From the NCBI RefSeq assembly GCF_008974265.1, contig NZ_BKZW01000001.1, positions 2,356,001 to 2,420,000 of the forward strand: a stretch of DNA of 64,000 nucleotides, given 5' to 3'. Shown here piece after piece: positions 1 to 8,017 of this stretch. A program made the position numbers and the translations under genes. Numbering within the stretch: position 1 is the stretch's first letter; the number at the start of each line of letters is the position of its first letter. Source of the stretch: Dictyobacter vulcani. Its GTDB lineage: Bacteria; Chloroflexota; Ktedonobacteria; Ktedonobacterales; Ktedonobacteraceae. The notes under the pieces were generated by a model, which made no database searches, was not told the origin of the DNA, and was given only the letters and a program-made list of their open reading frames with translations.

Positions 1-342
1 GAGATCGCCATCCTTGATATAAGGAGTCACAATAAACAGGCGGCCCTGTTCCTCGCCGAATTCGAGCAAGGGTAGGATATGATCATGTTTAAGATAGGAA
101 GCGACCTCGGCCTCGCGCAAGAAGCGCTGGCGGGCCGTCGCATCATTAACCAGATCGGGCCGGATAATTTTTACCGCAACTTCCCGTCCGAATGCGGTAC
201 GTTGACGCGCCAGATAGACCTCACCCATGCCACCCACATCAATGCGCCGTACCAGATCATAATTAGCAAAGTGTTGCAGGTCAAGCCCCTCTTCTAACTC
301 AGGACGCTTGCGCTCCGAAATGAAACCATACTGTTCGTTCAT
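1..342 (-). CDS. Serine/threonine protein kinase, N-terminal part (cut by window edge)
   Basis: The first 114 residues of a bacterial Hanks-type Ser/Thr kinase (PknB-like) are present; the gene runs off the left edge. The glycine-rich loop GGMGEVYLA lies at residues 37-45 and the ATP-binding lysine (VAVK) at residue 58, followed by the start of the N-lobe with an EAEVASYLKHDHI helix. The ATG at 342 is the first in-frame start and gives the usual short lead-in before the kinase domain. Catalytic loop and any sensor domain are outside the window, so substrate and ligand are unknown. Such kinases phosphorylate Thr/Ser on proteins often read by FHA domains; two FHA domains occur at 45-47 kb, but a link is only conjecture. 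Confidence 0.9.
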   Translation of the reverse strand, partial: MNEQYGFISERKRPELEEGLDLQHFANYDLVRRIDVGGMGEVYLARQRTAFGREVAVKIIRPDLVNDATARQRFLREAEVASYLKHDHILPLLEFGEEQGRLFIVTPYIKDGDL

Positions 343-402
343 ATGTGTGTTTCTGCTATCGTCCTACCGGTAAATGTTCCACCATAGCACGCTCTAAAAA
401 AA

Positions 403-494
403 CAATCGTGAATACGCTCACGCGCGCTAGTTTTGTTGACACGATTGATCAGGATGTTGAATACCGCTCACGCGCTAGTTGGACACGATGATCA
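403..494. repeat. Palindromic CAATCGTG repeat, one copy plus partial copy
   Basis: A 45-bp unit at 403-447 is bounded by inverted 8-mers CAATCGTG and CACGATTG and contains CGCTCACGCGCGCTAG. A partial second copy without the left arm follows at about 456-494. Related units lie at 18508-18551, 32163-32185 and 52509-52555, so this is a dispersed hairpin repeat of the genome. Confidence 0.7.
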
Positions 495-662
495 GGATTT
501 GCGCACCAGTACATAACTGAAAGACGTCTTACATGCAGAAAAATGGAATGTGAATTGAGTCAAGACATTGGAAAGGTTTGGCATAATTTACATGCTATGT
601 GCAGTATAGCACCTGCGTAGCCATAAGTGAAGGGTCAGGCTAGAAGGTCATGGTGACATCTC

Positions 663-986
663 CACTCGCCGCCTGCGGCGGCAAAGGGAGAGGAGGAGGA
701 GGAACCAGGGCGCAGCCCTGGAACCCAGTCAGGGGCTCGCCGCCCCTGCACCCCGCTTGGGTTTGCCCTGCCGCCCCTGCACCCCGCTTGGGTTTGCCCT
801 GCCGCCCCTGCACCCCGCTTGGGTTTGCCCTGCCGCCCCTGCACCCCGCTTGGGTTTGCCCTGCCCCCCCACTCGCGTCTTCGCTGCGTCTTGAGCGGGA
901 TTGTTAAGGGCTGCGGCCCTTAACCTGGGGTCCGGGGCTGCGCCCCGGTTCTCTTTCCTCCCTCCCGCCGCCGCAGGCGGCGAGTG
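663..986. repeat. GC-rich element with 20-bp terminal inverted repeats and internal tandem repeat
   Basis: Perfect 20-bp inverted ends (663-682 and 967-986) enclose 324 bp. Inside are several small GC hairpins, such as CCAGGG/CCCTGG near 707, TTAAGGGC/GCCCTTAA near 905-922 and CCGGGGC/GCCCCGG near 932-948, and a tandem array of four identical 31-bp units (739-862). No gene is credible here: the open frames are by-products of the repeat. It looks like a non-autonomous mobile or REP-type element. No target duplication was found. Confidence 0.75.
739..862. repeat. Four perfect 31-bp tandem repeats
   Basis: Units start at 739, 770, 801 and 832 and are identical, each beginning GCCGCCCCTGCACCCC. 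There are no spacers, so it is a minisatellite rather than a CRISPR array. Confidence 0.95.
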
Positions 987-1079
987 ATATGAAGTGAGCC
1001 AGCCCACCAACCGCTATCATATTAAGCTGAATTTTTTATAAAGATAGAGAGGTTTATGCATAATTACGCGGTCTTCCCC

Positions 1080-1108
1080 TTGCGAATTGGGAGCCTATGT
1101 TGTATTAT
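1080..1108 (+). promoter_or_regulatory. groESL promoter (sigma-70 type)
   Basis: A -35 box TTGCGA (1080-1085) and -10 box TATTAT (1103-1108) are separated by 17 bp. Predicted transcription start is about 1115, so the CIRCE operator begins right at the start site and repressor binding would block initiation. Confidence 0.85.
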
Positions 1109-1116
1109 ATAGCCGG

Positions 1117-1143
1117 TTCGCACTCTCTGAATTAGAGTGCTAA
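1117..1143 (+). promoter_or_regulatory. CIRCE operator (HrcA binding site)
   Basis: TTCGCACTC, a 9-bp spacer, then GAGTGCTAA. This differs from the CIRCE consensus TTAGCACTC-N9-GAGTGCTAA at one position of the left arm. It marks repression of groESL by HrcA, released on heat shock. hrcA itself is not in the window. Confidence 0.95.
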
Positions 1144-1211
1144 AACAGTGGAGGGTGAGGACTACCTTACCTTCTTGAACATATATAAAGTTGAACAGGG
1201 AGGAATGGAGT

Positions 1212-1508
1212 ATGTCAGCCAAACTTCAGCCACTAGGCGATCGTGTGGTGGTTAAAGGCCTGGCGCGTGAGACAGTTACGCGCAGTGGCATTGTACTACC
1301 AGATACAGCAACAAAAGAAAAGCCCCAGGAGGGCGAGATTCTGGCAGTAGGCCCTGGTAAAGTTCTGGATAACGGCAAGCGCTCAGTGTTAGAAGTAACC
1401 GTCGGGCAGCGTGTCTTATTCGCTAAATATGCCGGTACCGAAATCAAAATCGACGGCCAAGAGTATTTGATCCTCCGCGAAAGCGACATCATGGGAATCG
1501 TGGAATAA
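1212..1508 (+). CDS. groES: Co-chaperonin GroES
   Basis: 98 residues, the usual GroES length. It begins [14 protein letters not shown] and contains the mobile loop around residues 20-35 ([17 protein letters not shown]) and the dome region. It caps the GroEL ring during ATP-driven folding in the cytoplasm. An in-frame ATG lies upstream at 1191, but GGGAGG at 1198-1203 sits correctly before the ATG at 1212 and the protein then starts at the conserved place. First gene of the CIRCE-controlled groES-groEL operon, 41 bp before groEL. Confidence 0.97.
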   Translation: MSAKLQPLGDRVVVKGLARETVTRSGIVLPDTATKEKPQEGEILAVGPGKVLDNGKRSVLEVTVGQRVLFAKYAGTEIKIDGQEYLILRESDIMGIVE

Positions 1509-1549
1509 GGTTTATATAGTAGTTAGGTTGTATCAGAGGAGTAAATTTC

Positions 1550-3190
1550 GTGGCAAAACGAGTACAGTTTGATGAGCAGGCACGCCACTCCCTGAAAAAG
1601 GGAATGGATACGGTGGCTAATGCAGTCCGCGTTACAATTGGACCAAAGGGACGCAATGTTGTGCTAGACAAAAAGTTTGGCGCTCCTACAATCACGAACG
1701 ATGGCGTCAGCATCGCTCGCGAAATTGAGCTACCTGATCCATTTGAGAATATGGGTGCACAGCTGTTAAAAGAAGCTGCCACCAAGACTAACGATGTCGC
1801 CGGTGATGGTACCACTACTGCAACCGTGCTGGCTCACGCAGTTGTCAACGAAGGTTTGAAGAACCTGGCCGCAGGCGCCAACCCAATGATTCTGCGCCGT
1901 GGTTTAGAGAAGGGTGTTGAGGCCGTTATCGCCGAGATCAAATCCCTGGCCAAACCCGTTGAGACCCGTGAAGAGATTGCTCAGGTTGCCTCAATTTCAG
2001 CCGGTGACGCTGAGATCGGAAACCTGATTGCTGAGGTGATGGAGAAAGTCGGAAAAGACGGAGTCATCACTGTCGAAGAGGGTCGCGGTATCACAACTGA
2101 GAAAGAATACACGGAAGGCATGCAGTTCGACCGTGGTTATATCTCACCATACATGGCTACCAATCCTGAGCATACAGTTGCCGAATTGAGCGATGCTTAC
2201 ATCCTCATCACCGACAAAAAGATCAGCGCCATTGCTGACATCCTGCCAATCCTTGAGGCTGTCCTGCAGACTGGCCGCAAAGATCTGGTGATCATCGCCG
2301 AGGATGTCGACGGTGAGGCCCTGGCAACCCTGGTTGTCAACAAAATGCGTGGTGCCTTCAACGTTCTGGGTATTAAAGCTCCAGGCTTTGGCGATCGCCG
2401 CGACGCAATGCTGGAAGATATCGCTACCCTGACCGGTGCGACCGTCATCACAGAGAAGACCGGCTTGAAGCTGGAAAATGCTACTCTGGAAGATCTGGGT
2501 ACCGCTCGTACAGTTACCTCTAACAAAGAGACAACCACCATTGTTGAGGGTTCTGGCGACCATCAGGGCATCCAGGCTCGCGTTAACCAGATTCGCATGC
2601 TCATCAATGAGACCACCAGCGACTACGACCGCGAGAAGCTCCAGGAGCGCCTGGCCAAACTGGCCGGTGGTGTTGGTGTGATCCGTGTCGGTGCCGCCAC
2701 CGAAGTTGAGATGAAAGAGAAGAAGCACCGCGTTGAGGATGCTCTCTCAGCCACCCGCGCAGCTATCGAAGAAGGTATCGTCCCAGGCGGTGGCTCGGTT
2801 CTGGTCTCCGCTATTCCTGCGTTGGATACCGTTCAGGCTCAGGCTGGTGACGAGGCAACAGGTGTCAACATCCTGCGTCGCGCTCTCGAAGAGCCCCTGC
2901 GCCAGATCGCTCAAAACGCTGGTAAAGACGGCGCCGTCATCGTTGCAGGCGTGCTCAATAGCCCACGTGGCTATGGCTTCAACGCCCTCACCAACGAGTA
3001 TGTCGACATGGTCAAAGCTGGTATCATCGATCCTGTAAAAGTGACCCGTTCCGCACTGCAGAACGCCGTCAGCATCGCCAGCATGGTCCTTTCGACCGAC
3101 ACTCTGATCAGCGATATTCCTGAAGAGAATCCAGCTCCAGCTGGTGGCGCTCCAGGAATGGGCGGAATGCCAGGCATGGGAATGATGTAA
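1550..3190 (+). CDS. groEL: Chaperonin GroEL
   Basis: 546 residues, full length for the 60-kDa chaperonin. The ATP-site motif GDGTTT is at residues 85-90 with catalytic Asp87, and the C-terminus is the typical Gly/Met-rich tail (GGMPGMGMM). The start codon is GTG, placed after CAGAGGA at 1534-1540, and gives [10 protein letters not shown]. It forms the double-ring folding chamber with GroES and is co-transcribed with it. The gene is followed by a strong terminator. Confidence 0.98.
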   Translation: MAKRVQFDEQARHSLKKGMDTVANAVRVTIGPKGRNVVLDKKFGAPTITNDGVSIAREIELPDPFENMGAQLLKEAATKTNDVAGDGTTTATVLAHAVVNEGLKNLAAGANPMILRRGLEKGVEAVIAEIKSLAKPVETREEIAQVASISAGDAEIGNLIAEVMEKVGKDGVITVEEGRGITTEKEYTEGMQFDRGYISPYMATNPEHTVAELSDAYILITDKKISAIADILPILEAVLQTGRKDLVIIAEDVDGEALATLVVNKMRGAFNVLGIKAPGFGDRRDAMLEDIATLTGATVITEKTGLKLENATLEDLGTARTVTSNKETTTIVEGSGDHQGIQARVNQIRMLINETTSDYDREKLQERLAKLAGGVGVIRVGAATEVEMKEKKHRVEDALSATRAAIEEGIVPGGGSVLVSAIPALDTVQAQAGDEATGVNILRRALEEPLRQIAQNAGKDGAVIVAGVLNSPRGYGFNALTNEYVDMVKAGIIDPVKVTRSALQNAVSIASMVLSTDTLISDIPEENPAPAGGAPGMGGMPGMGMM

Positions 3191-3227
3191 GCTCTCGTAA
3201 GAGACTTATCCCTGTTGTATAAACAAT

Positions 3228-3283
3228 AAAAAAGGCCTATGTTTCCAGTCAGGTCAATGACTGTGAAACGTGGGCCTTTTTTC
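3228..3283 (+). terminator. Rho-independent terminator of groESL
   Basis: A long hairpin with arms AAAAAGGCC..GTTTCCAGTC and GACTGTGAAAC..GGCCTTTTT ends in a T run. It lies 38 bp after the groEL stop and closes the operon. Confidence 0.93.
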
Positions 3284-3559
3284 TTAACATTCAATAGCCA
3301 ATCTGTCCCCATAAATTTTCATTCCAGCGTCTTATTTTTGGTGCGATTTCCAACGCTACAGGTAGGATACAAGTACGATTGGGCAATCTTAGAAATGGTA
3401 AAAAAGATATAAGATGCATATCTTGCGTGGTAAGGATGTGATAGAATAGCCCATTGAATAGACCGGCTCGGAGACATATGCATAAAGGTCACAAGAGAGC
3501 CGTGTAAAGATAAGTCCAAGGCCTTAGCCGCTCAATAGAGTGGGAATGAAAGGGGAACG
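3284..3559. other. Gene-free stretch between groEL terminator and methyltransferase
   Basis: No credible reading frame, RNA or repeat was recognised. It is AT-rich compared with its surroundings and presumably carries the methyltransferase promoter, though no convincing -35/-10 pair was found. Confidence 0.5.
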
Positions 3560-4345
3560 ATTACGCCAATCAACTTTCACGCCGAAGAAATTCGCCAAAC
3601 GTATGCAACGCGCCAGGCCACTGGTAGCTGGAAATCCCTGATCAATCAGATTATTGATGTTCAGGGTCGCAGTGTCGCTGACATCGGCTGCGGTGGTGGC
3701 ATCTATGCTAAAGCCCTCCTCGATATGGGAGCCGCCAACATTACCTGTGTTGATTCCTCCGAAGTTATGCTTGAAGATGCTCAGAGCAAATTAAAAGCCC
3801 AGAGTAACGTCAATTATGTCCAGGGAGATGCCGCCCATACCATCCTGGCGGACAAACAATGCGATGTTGTCCTGGAACGCGCGCTGATTCATCATATTCC
3901 ACGTGAAGAACTCGCTGCTTGCTTTGCTGAAGCCTTACGCATCCTCCGACCTGGTGGCACGTTGATCATCCAGGATCGCACACCTGAAGATTGCCTGTTG
4001 GCCGGTAGCCAGACCAATATTCGCGGCTACTTTTTTGCTCGCTATCCCAAACTGGCGAAACAGGAAGTGGAGCGCCGCCATGATAATGCTACCGTGATGA
4101 GTGCGTTGCATCAGGCTGGCTTCCGTGTGGTACAGAAAAGACAACTCTGGGAGACACGGCAGATTCATACGAACTTTGCTGCTCTGGAACGGGATCTCAA
4201 AGCTCGTACGGGCCGCTCGATTTTGCATGAATTAAGCGAGGCAGAGTTAAGTGATCTTAATGAATATATCCGTCGTCAACTCGATAGCGATTATCAAGCC
4301 ATTGTAGAACAGGATCGCTGGACGATCTGGAGTGCTATGCGCTAA
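3560..4345 (+). CDS. Class I SAM-dependent methyltransferase with apparent ATT start
   Basis: The Rossmann-fold methyltransferase motif I, DIGCGGG, falls at residues 41-47 if translation starts at the ATT at 3560. The acidic post-II residue (CVDSSE) and a motif IV-like region (CDVVLERALIHHI) follow, with a C-terminal all-helical tail; 261 residues. The first in-frame ATG (3725) would remove motif I, so it cannot be the true start. Between the in-frame stop at 3536 and motif I there is no ATG, GTG or TTG; GAAAGGGG (3548-3555) stands just before the ATT. Substrate is unknown. The gene stands alone, facing the catalase gene. Confidence 0.8.
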   Translation: MTPINFHAEEIRQTYATRQATGSWKSLINQIIDVQGRSVADIGCGGGIYAKALLDMGAANITCVDSSEVMLEDAQSKLKAQSNVNYVQGDAAHTILADKQCDVVLERALIHHIPREELAACFAEALRILRPGGTLIIQDRTPEDCLLAGSQTNIRGYFFARYPKLAKQEVERRHDNATVMSALHQAGFRVVQKRQLWETRQIHTNFAALERDLKARTGRSILHELSEAELSDLNEYIRRQLDSDYQAIVEQDRWTIWSAMR

Positions 4346-4355
4346 CAGGCCTCGC

Positions 4356-4380
4356 TCGTCAGAAGCTTTTTTTCTGACGA
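4356..4380. terminator. Hairpin between convergent genes
   Basis: A 9-bp perfect stem TCGTCAGAA / TTCTGACGA encloses a T-rich loop. It lies between the convergent methyltransferase and catalase genes. The external T run is weak. Confidence 0.55.
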
Positions 4381-4412
4381 ACGGGACCCGATAAAAAAGG
4401 TTACAAACAAGA

Positions 4413-5309
4413 CTACGCCAGCAGTGCAGCCTGTTGAGTCAATTCTAACAACTCAGGAGGCAGGCCAGGGGCAAACTCTTCGGGACGTATAGGACCCAAC
4501 TTAACGGGGGTTCCTTCAGGCGGTTTTGAGGTTGTATGCAACTCGCCAGGGCCGGACGGAGAAGGCCCACGGAATATCTTCTCCATCTCCGAGCCATCTA
4601 AGCGCCAATGATGCTGCTCAAGATGCACCCCTTTCTCCATCAACACACGAACCTCAGGCAGTTTCATCGCATCATACTTCGGGATCGGCAAGACCTTGCC
4701 CCAATTCACGCCCAGTGATTCCAATGCCTTCGCGTAAGCATTCTCATGTGCGTGATCGCGCACAATCAAGTACGAGATCGTCGAGCGAGCCGTCTTATTC
4801 TTGGTCATTTCATATAAACGGCACTTCTGCAAGCGTCCAGTTGACTCCAGCATCAGATTATAGAGCAGATCCAGCACCAGGTTGCCGCTATTATAGACAT
4901 AAGAGCCGGACCATGGATTGCCTGTGGAATCAACGGGCATGGCTCCCTGTGCGCCAACTAGAAAATGCTGAATATTGCCATGGGTAAGCGCAACATTAAG
5001 TGGGGTTGCCCCTTTCTCGCCAGGCACACTACCATTTTTTCCTTGATAGCGAGGAGAGCCATCCAGCAGACGATTAATCGTGGTGGCAATAAGTTCGACA
5101 TGGCTGATTTCTTCTATGCCAATTCCTTGAATCAAATCAAAGTATGGCTTGGCATCGCCACGGAAATTAAAGCTCTGGAAGAGATACTGCATCATCGTGC
5201 GCATTTCGCCAAACTGTCCTCCCAGGCCTTCCTGTAACGCGTTAGCCGCCTCTGGATCGGGCTCATCTGGCACAATCTGATTGATGAGTTTTTGTACGTG
5301 AAAAAACAT
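4413..5309 (-). CDS. Manganese (non-heme) catalase
   Basis: 298 residues, matching the dimanganese catalase family, which dismutates hydrogen peroxide in the cytoplasm. The family metal ligands are visible: Glu35 (GQFGEM), Glu67 and His70 (EEISH), Glu155 (LMLESTGR) and a C-terminal His in RDHAHE (186-188). The Tyr/Glu-rich active-site helices are intact. The ATG at 5309 follows AAAGGAGC. The C-terminal tail is Pro-rich and ends in a hydrophobic helix. It is a single gene, so probably an independent peroxide defence. Confidence 0.95.
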   Translation of the reverse strand: MFFHVQKLINQIVPDEPDPEAANALQEGLGGQFGEMRTMMQYLFQSFNFRGDAKPYFDLIQGIGIEEISHVELIATTINRLLDGSPRYQGKNGSVPGEKGATPLNVALTHGNIQHFLVGAQGAMPVDSTGNPWSGSYVYNSGNLVLDLLYNLMLESTGRLQKCRLYEMTKNKTARSTISYLIVRDHAHENAYAKALESLGVNWGKVLPIPKYDAMKLPEVRVLMEKGVHLEQHHWRLDGSEMEKIFRGPSPSGPGELHTTSKPPEGTPVKLGPIRPEEFAPGLPPELLELTQQAALLA

Positions 5310-5399
5310 AAGGATGCTCCTTTAGCGCATTTATGGATACATTTTGATGTAGCTGGCCGTGTTATGGTTATTTCATATCTATAATTCGTCAGGAGTTGA

Positions 5400-5534
5400 A
5401 AATTATTTAACTGCTAAGGGGCTCACGCTTCTTATGTGGGGGCGGGCATAGGGTCGCAGAGGAAGGTGCTTGCTGGATGCCAACTGGCTTCGCTCCTGGG
5501 GCGACGGTCGCAGCCATGAAGGCTGCCGGTACGA
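5400..5534. repeat. Fragment of the CGTACCGGCAGC dispersed repeat
   Basis: The gene-free stretch includes GACGGTCGCAGCC and GGCTGCCGGTACGAC in inverted arrangement near 5500-5534. The same word family recurs at 23766, 24050, 33240, 38150, 38940 and 50620. Confidence 0.5.
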
Positions 5535-5567
5535 CGAGATCATTCTTTAGCTTATAAAGAATGATCT
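5535..5567 (-). terminator. Terminator of the S9 peptidase gene
   Basis: A perfect 13-bp stem GAGATCATTCTTT / AAAGAATGATCTC with a 7-base loop lies 16 bp beyond the peptidase stop. Confidence 0.75.
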
Positions 5568-5583
5568 CATTGGTTGATAACGG

Positions 5584-7524
5584 TTAGAGGTTTTCGATCA
5601 GGACGGGTTCGATTGGGTCAGCGAGGTCGAAACCGAAGATTTTTGAGTAGAAGTAGAGTTCGGCTTCGAGGGAGCGCTTGATGTTTTCGGCGCGGCGGAA
5701 GCCGTGCTGTTCTCCTTCAAAGGGTAGGTAGGCGACCGGGAGCTTTTTGGCTCGCAGGGCTTCTACCATGACTTCGGCCTGACTCGGTGGGACGATCTTG
5801 TCTTCGAGTCCCTGGAAGAAGATGACGGGACATGAGAGTTGGTCTGTATGGTTGATGGCTGAGCGCTGATCATACAGGTCTTTGCGTTCAGGATAGGGAC
5901 CAATCAGACCGTCCATGTAGCGCGACTCGAATTTATGGGTGTCATGGACAAAGATGTTGAGGTCGCTGACGCCGAAATGGCTGGCACCGGCCTTGAAGGT
6001 GTCTCGGAAGGTCAGGGCGCACAGGGTGGTATAGCCACCGGCGCTACCGCCCTGGATGGTCAGGCGTTCTCCATCTGCCAGGCCGCGCTGGACGAGGTAT
6101 TTGGCGGCGTTGACACAATCATCAACGTCGACGATACCCCATTGGCCTTTGAGGCGATCCCGATAGGCACGGCCATAACCGCTACTACCGCCATAGTTCA
6201 CGTCAACTACGGCAAAACCACGGCTGGTCCAGAACTGTGTGCTGAGATCCAGTTTACTTGAGGCTGCGCTGGTAGGTCCGCCATGGCTGATTACCAGGAG
6301 CGGAGGAAGTTCGCCCTCCGGGGCCACAAAGTCAACGTTTTTCGGCGCATAATAATAGGCATAAGCGCTCAAGCCGTGTTCCGTGGGGAACTCGATCAAC
6401 TCGGCATCCGAGATATAGCCGGTATCAATTACCGTATTCTGACTGCGGCGCAAAATCTCTACCTGTCCGGAAGGGATATCCAGGCGTACCAGGGAACCCG
6501 AAGAGGTTGGCGAGGTCGCCAGGAAGAGTATCTGCTTCTCGTTGGCACGAATACCCGTGGCCGAGGAAAATGGAATGGAGATCGGGGTCAGCGTTTTGGT
6601 TTTTGTGTCCAGGTAGGCCAGGCCAGACTCAGTGGGACCAGCATACCAGCAAATGATCTGCTCGGCTGAGACAAATGAGTAGGTGGACATGCCAAAGACC
6701 CACTGTGGTGTTCCGAACTCGGCTTCTTTCGGGCATATAGCCTCAATCTGATTATCTACCAGACGATAGAGGTTCCACCAGTTGGTGCGATCAGAGACAA
6801 AGTACAGGGTGCCATCGGGCGACCATGAAGGCTGGAAGATTGACTCCTCAGGACCACCTGCGACGCGCTGAGCGTTAGTAATAGCGCCCTGGGCATCTAT
6901 ATCAGCCACCCATAGCTCAGTGCCGTCCCAGGGCATGTTGGGATGATTCCAGGTAAGCCAGCATAGCCGCGAACCATCAGGACTCAGGCGCGGATCGGCA
7001 TAGAAATCATTGCCCGATTGCAAGACCTGTATATCATTCGTATGACCATCACTGTTCAAAGGAATACTTACCAGCAGGTTGGCGGCCTCACGCTCAACAT
7101 TGGTATGATCCTCACAGACACAAATCAAGCGCTGGCGTGGCTGATCTACGATCATATCTGCATAACGGCGCTCGATGGCGGGCGTCATAGGCACGGGATC
7201 TGAGCCAGGTGTCAGGCGATAAAGGCGCTGATCAGCATAGTTTGAGAAATAGATTGTTCCCTGACTGACTGCATAGTCGCTACCGCCATACTCATGCACC
7301 CGTGTGCGAGCATTAAACGGTTGAGGATTCATGTCGGTCAAAGTGCCATCGGCCGAGCGCCGCACAATCACATTGCGACCACCTTCCGCCGGACGCCCCT
7401 CAATCCAATAAATATCATCCCCATCCAAAGCGGACAAACCAAAACGGATCGTCTCTGAGACAATCAGATCAGTAGTCACCGGAGACTTCCAGGAACCATA
7501 CGGAGCTGTTTTTACGTTTGACAT
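5584..7524 (-). CDS. S9 family (prolyl oligopeptidase/acylaminoacyl peptidase) serine peptidase
   Basis: 646 residues. The N-terminal two thirds form a seven-bladed beta-propeller (repeated SPDGSRL and WSPDGTLYFVSD motifs) and the C-terminus is an alpha/beta-hydrolase. The catalytic triad is visible: Ser in GGSAGGY (about residue 491), Asp in GLEDKIVPP (about 573) and His in GEQHGF (about 606). There is no signal peptide, so it is cytoplasmic and likely trims short or N-acylated peptides. The start at 7524 is preferred over the ATG six codons upstream because AAAGGA precedes it. Confidence 0.93.
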   Translation of the reverse strand: MSNVKTAPYGSWKSPVTTDLIVSETIRFGLSALDGDDIYWIEGRPAEGGRNVIVRRSADGTLTDMNPQPFNARTRVHEYGGSDYAVSQGTIYFSNYADQRLYRLTPGSDPVPMTPAIERRYADMIVDQPRQRLICVCEDHTNVEREAANLLVSIPLNSDGHTNDIQVLQSGNDFYADPRLSPDGSRLCWLTWNHPNMPWDGTELWVADIDAQGAITNAQRVAGGPEESIFQPSWSPDGTLYFVSDRTNWWNLYRLVDNQIEAICPKEAEFGTPQWVFGMSTYSFVSAEQIICWYAGPTESGLAYLDTKTKTLTPISIPFSSATGIRANEKQILFLATSPTSSGSLVRLDIPSGQVEILRRSQNTVIDTGYISDAELIEFPTEHGLSAYAYYYAPKNVDFVAPEGELPPLLVISHGGPTSAASSKLDLSTQFWTSRGFAVVDVNYGGSSGYGRAYRDRLKGQWGIVDVDDCVNAAKYLVQRGLADGERLTIQGGSAGGYTTLCALTFRDTFKAGASHFGVSDLNIFVHDTHKFESRYMDGLIGPYPERKDLYDQRSAINHTDQLSCPVIFFQGLEDKIVPPSQAEVMVEALRAKKLPVAYLPFEGEQHGFRRAENIKRSLEAELYFYSKIFGFDLADPIEPVLIENL

Positions 7525-7757
7525 AGCATTCCTTTCATCCACAAAAATTCACAGGCGCACTGCTATATTTGTGGATCCAGACGCAATTTATACTATTGAA
7601 ATTGCCCATTGAGGGCAAAATGAAAACACCATGCGCTGATGTTGGTGGCACCCTGCACATCTAAATGCCCCTCATTATACCACCGACACGTGTACCGCCA
7701 TTGGTCAGACTTCTTATGTTCTTATTCTTATGTTATATGTGGCAAAAAAACACGATT
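7525..7757. other. Intergenic stretch without genes
   Basis: No gene or RNA was seen. It contains the run CTTATGTTCTTATTCTTATG near 7710-7735, resembling the CTTATGTT words at 23981-23996. Confidence 0.5.
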
Positions 7758-7894
7758 TGTAGGTTCGACCCTCGCGGTCGATTGGTGCCCTCACGTCCAG
7801 GCGGCCCCAACATGAGCAAGAAAATGGGAATTGGTCTCTTTTGGGGTAAGATCGATGCGGGGGAAGGAAATCGACCGCGAGGGTCGAACCTACA
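7758..7894. mobile_element. MITE-like element, copy 1 (TGTAGGTTCGACCC ends)
   Basis: 137 bp bounded by inverted ends of about 26 bp: TGTAGGTTCGACCCTCGCGG on the left and the complement on the right ending CCTACA. The interior has no gene. Copies 2 and 3 are at 38234-38443 and 56283-56410, sharing the ends and an internal CATGAGCAAG/GAGCAAGC word. In this copy the centre of each arm reads CTCGCGG where the others read CTTTGGG. Confidence 0.8.
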
Positions 7895-7962
7895 TTTACG
7901 ACTTTATTGAGCTTTTGAGTTAATGGCACGTTTTATCGGCGTATATATAATTTTTGCAACCA

Positions 7963-8007
7963 TATCAAAGGGGGCAACCTGCGCTTTGCAGGTTGCCCCC
8001 TTTGATA
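7963..8007 (-). terminator. Terminator of the nuo operon
   Basis: A perfect 20-bp stem (TATCAAAGGGGGCAACCTGC and its complement) with a 5-base loop, 11 bp after the nuoN stop. The arm ends are A/T-rich, so it could work in both directions. Confidence 0.85.
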
Positions 8008-8017
8008 GAAGGTTTGG

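Noticed and set aside
739..862. Possible CRISPR array (four 31-bp repeats)
   Set aside because: The copies are directly adjacent with no spacers and no cas genes are near; it is a tandem repeat within a GC-rich element.
635..1010. Open frames of 69-93 codons on both strands
   Set aside because: They translate the tandem repeat and GC hairpins, lack ribosome sites and resemble no protein.
2144..2728. A 194-codon frame antisense to groEL
   Set aside because: A shadow of the GroEL codon pattern on the opposite strand.
7758..7894. A tRNA-like sequence (GGTTCGACC words)
   Set aside because: No cloverleaf can be formed; the T-loop-like words are the terminal repeats of the MITE family.
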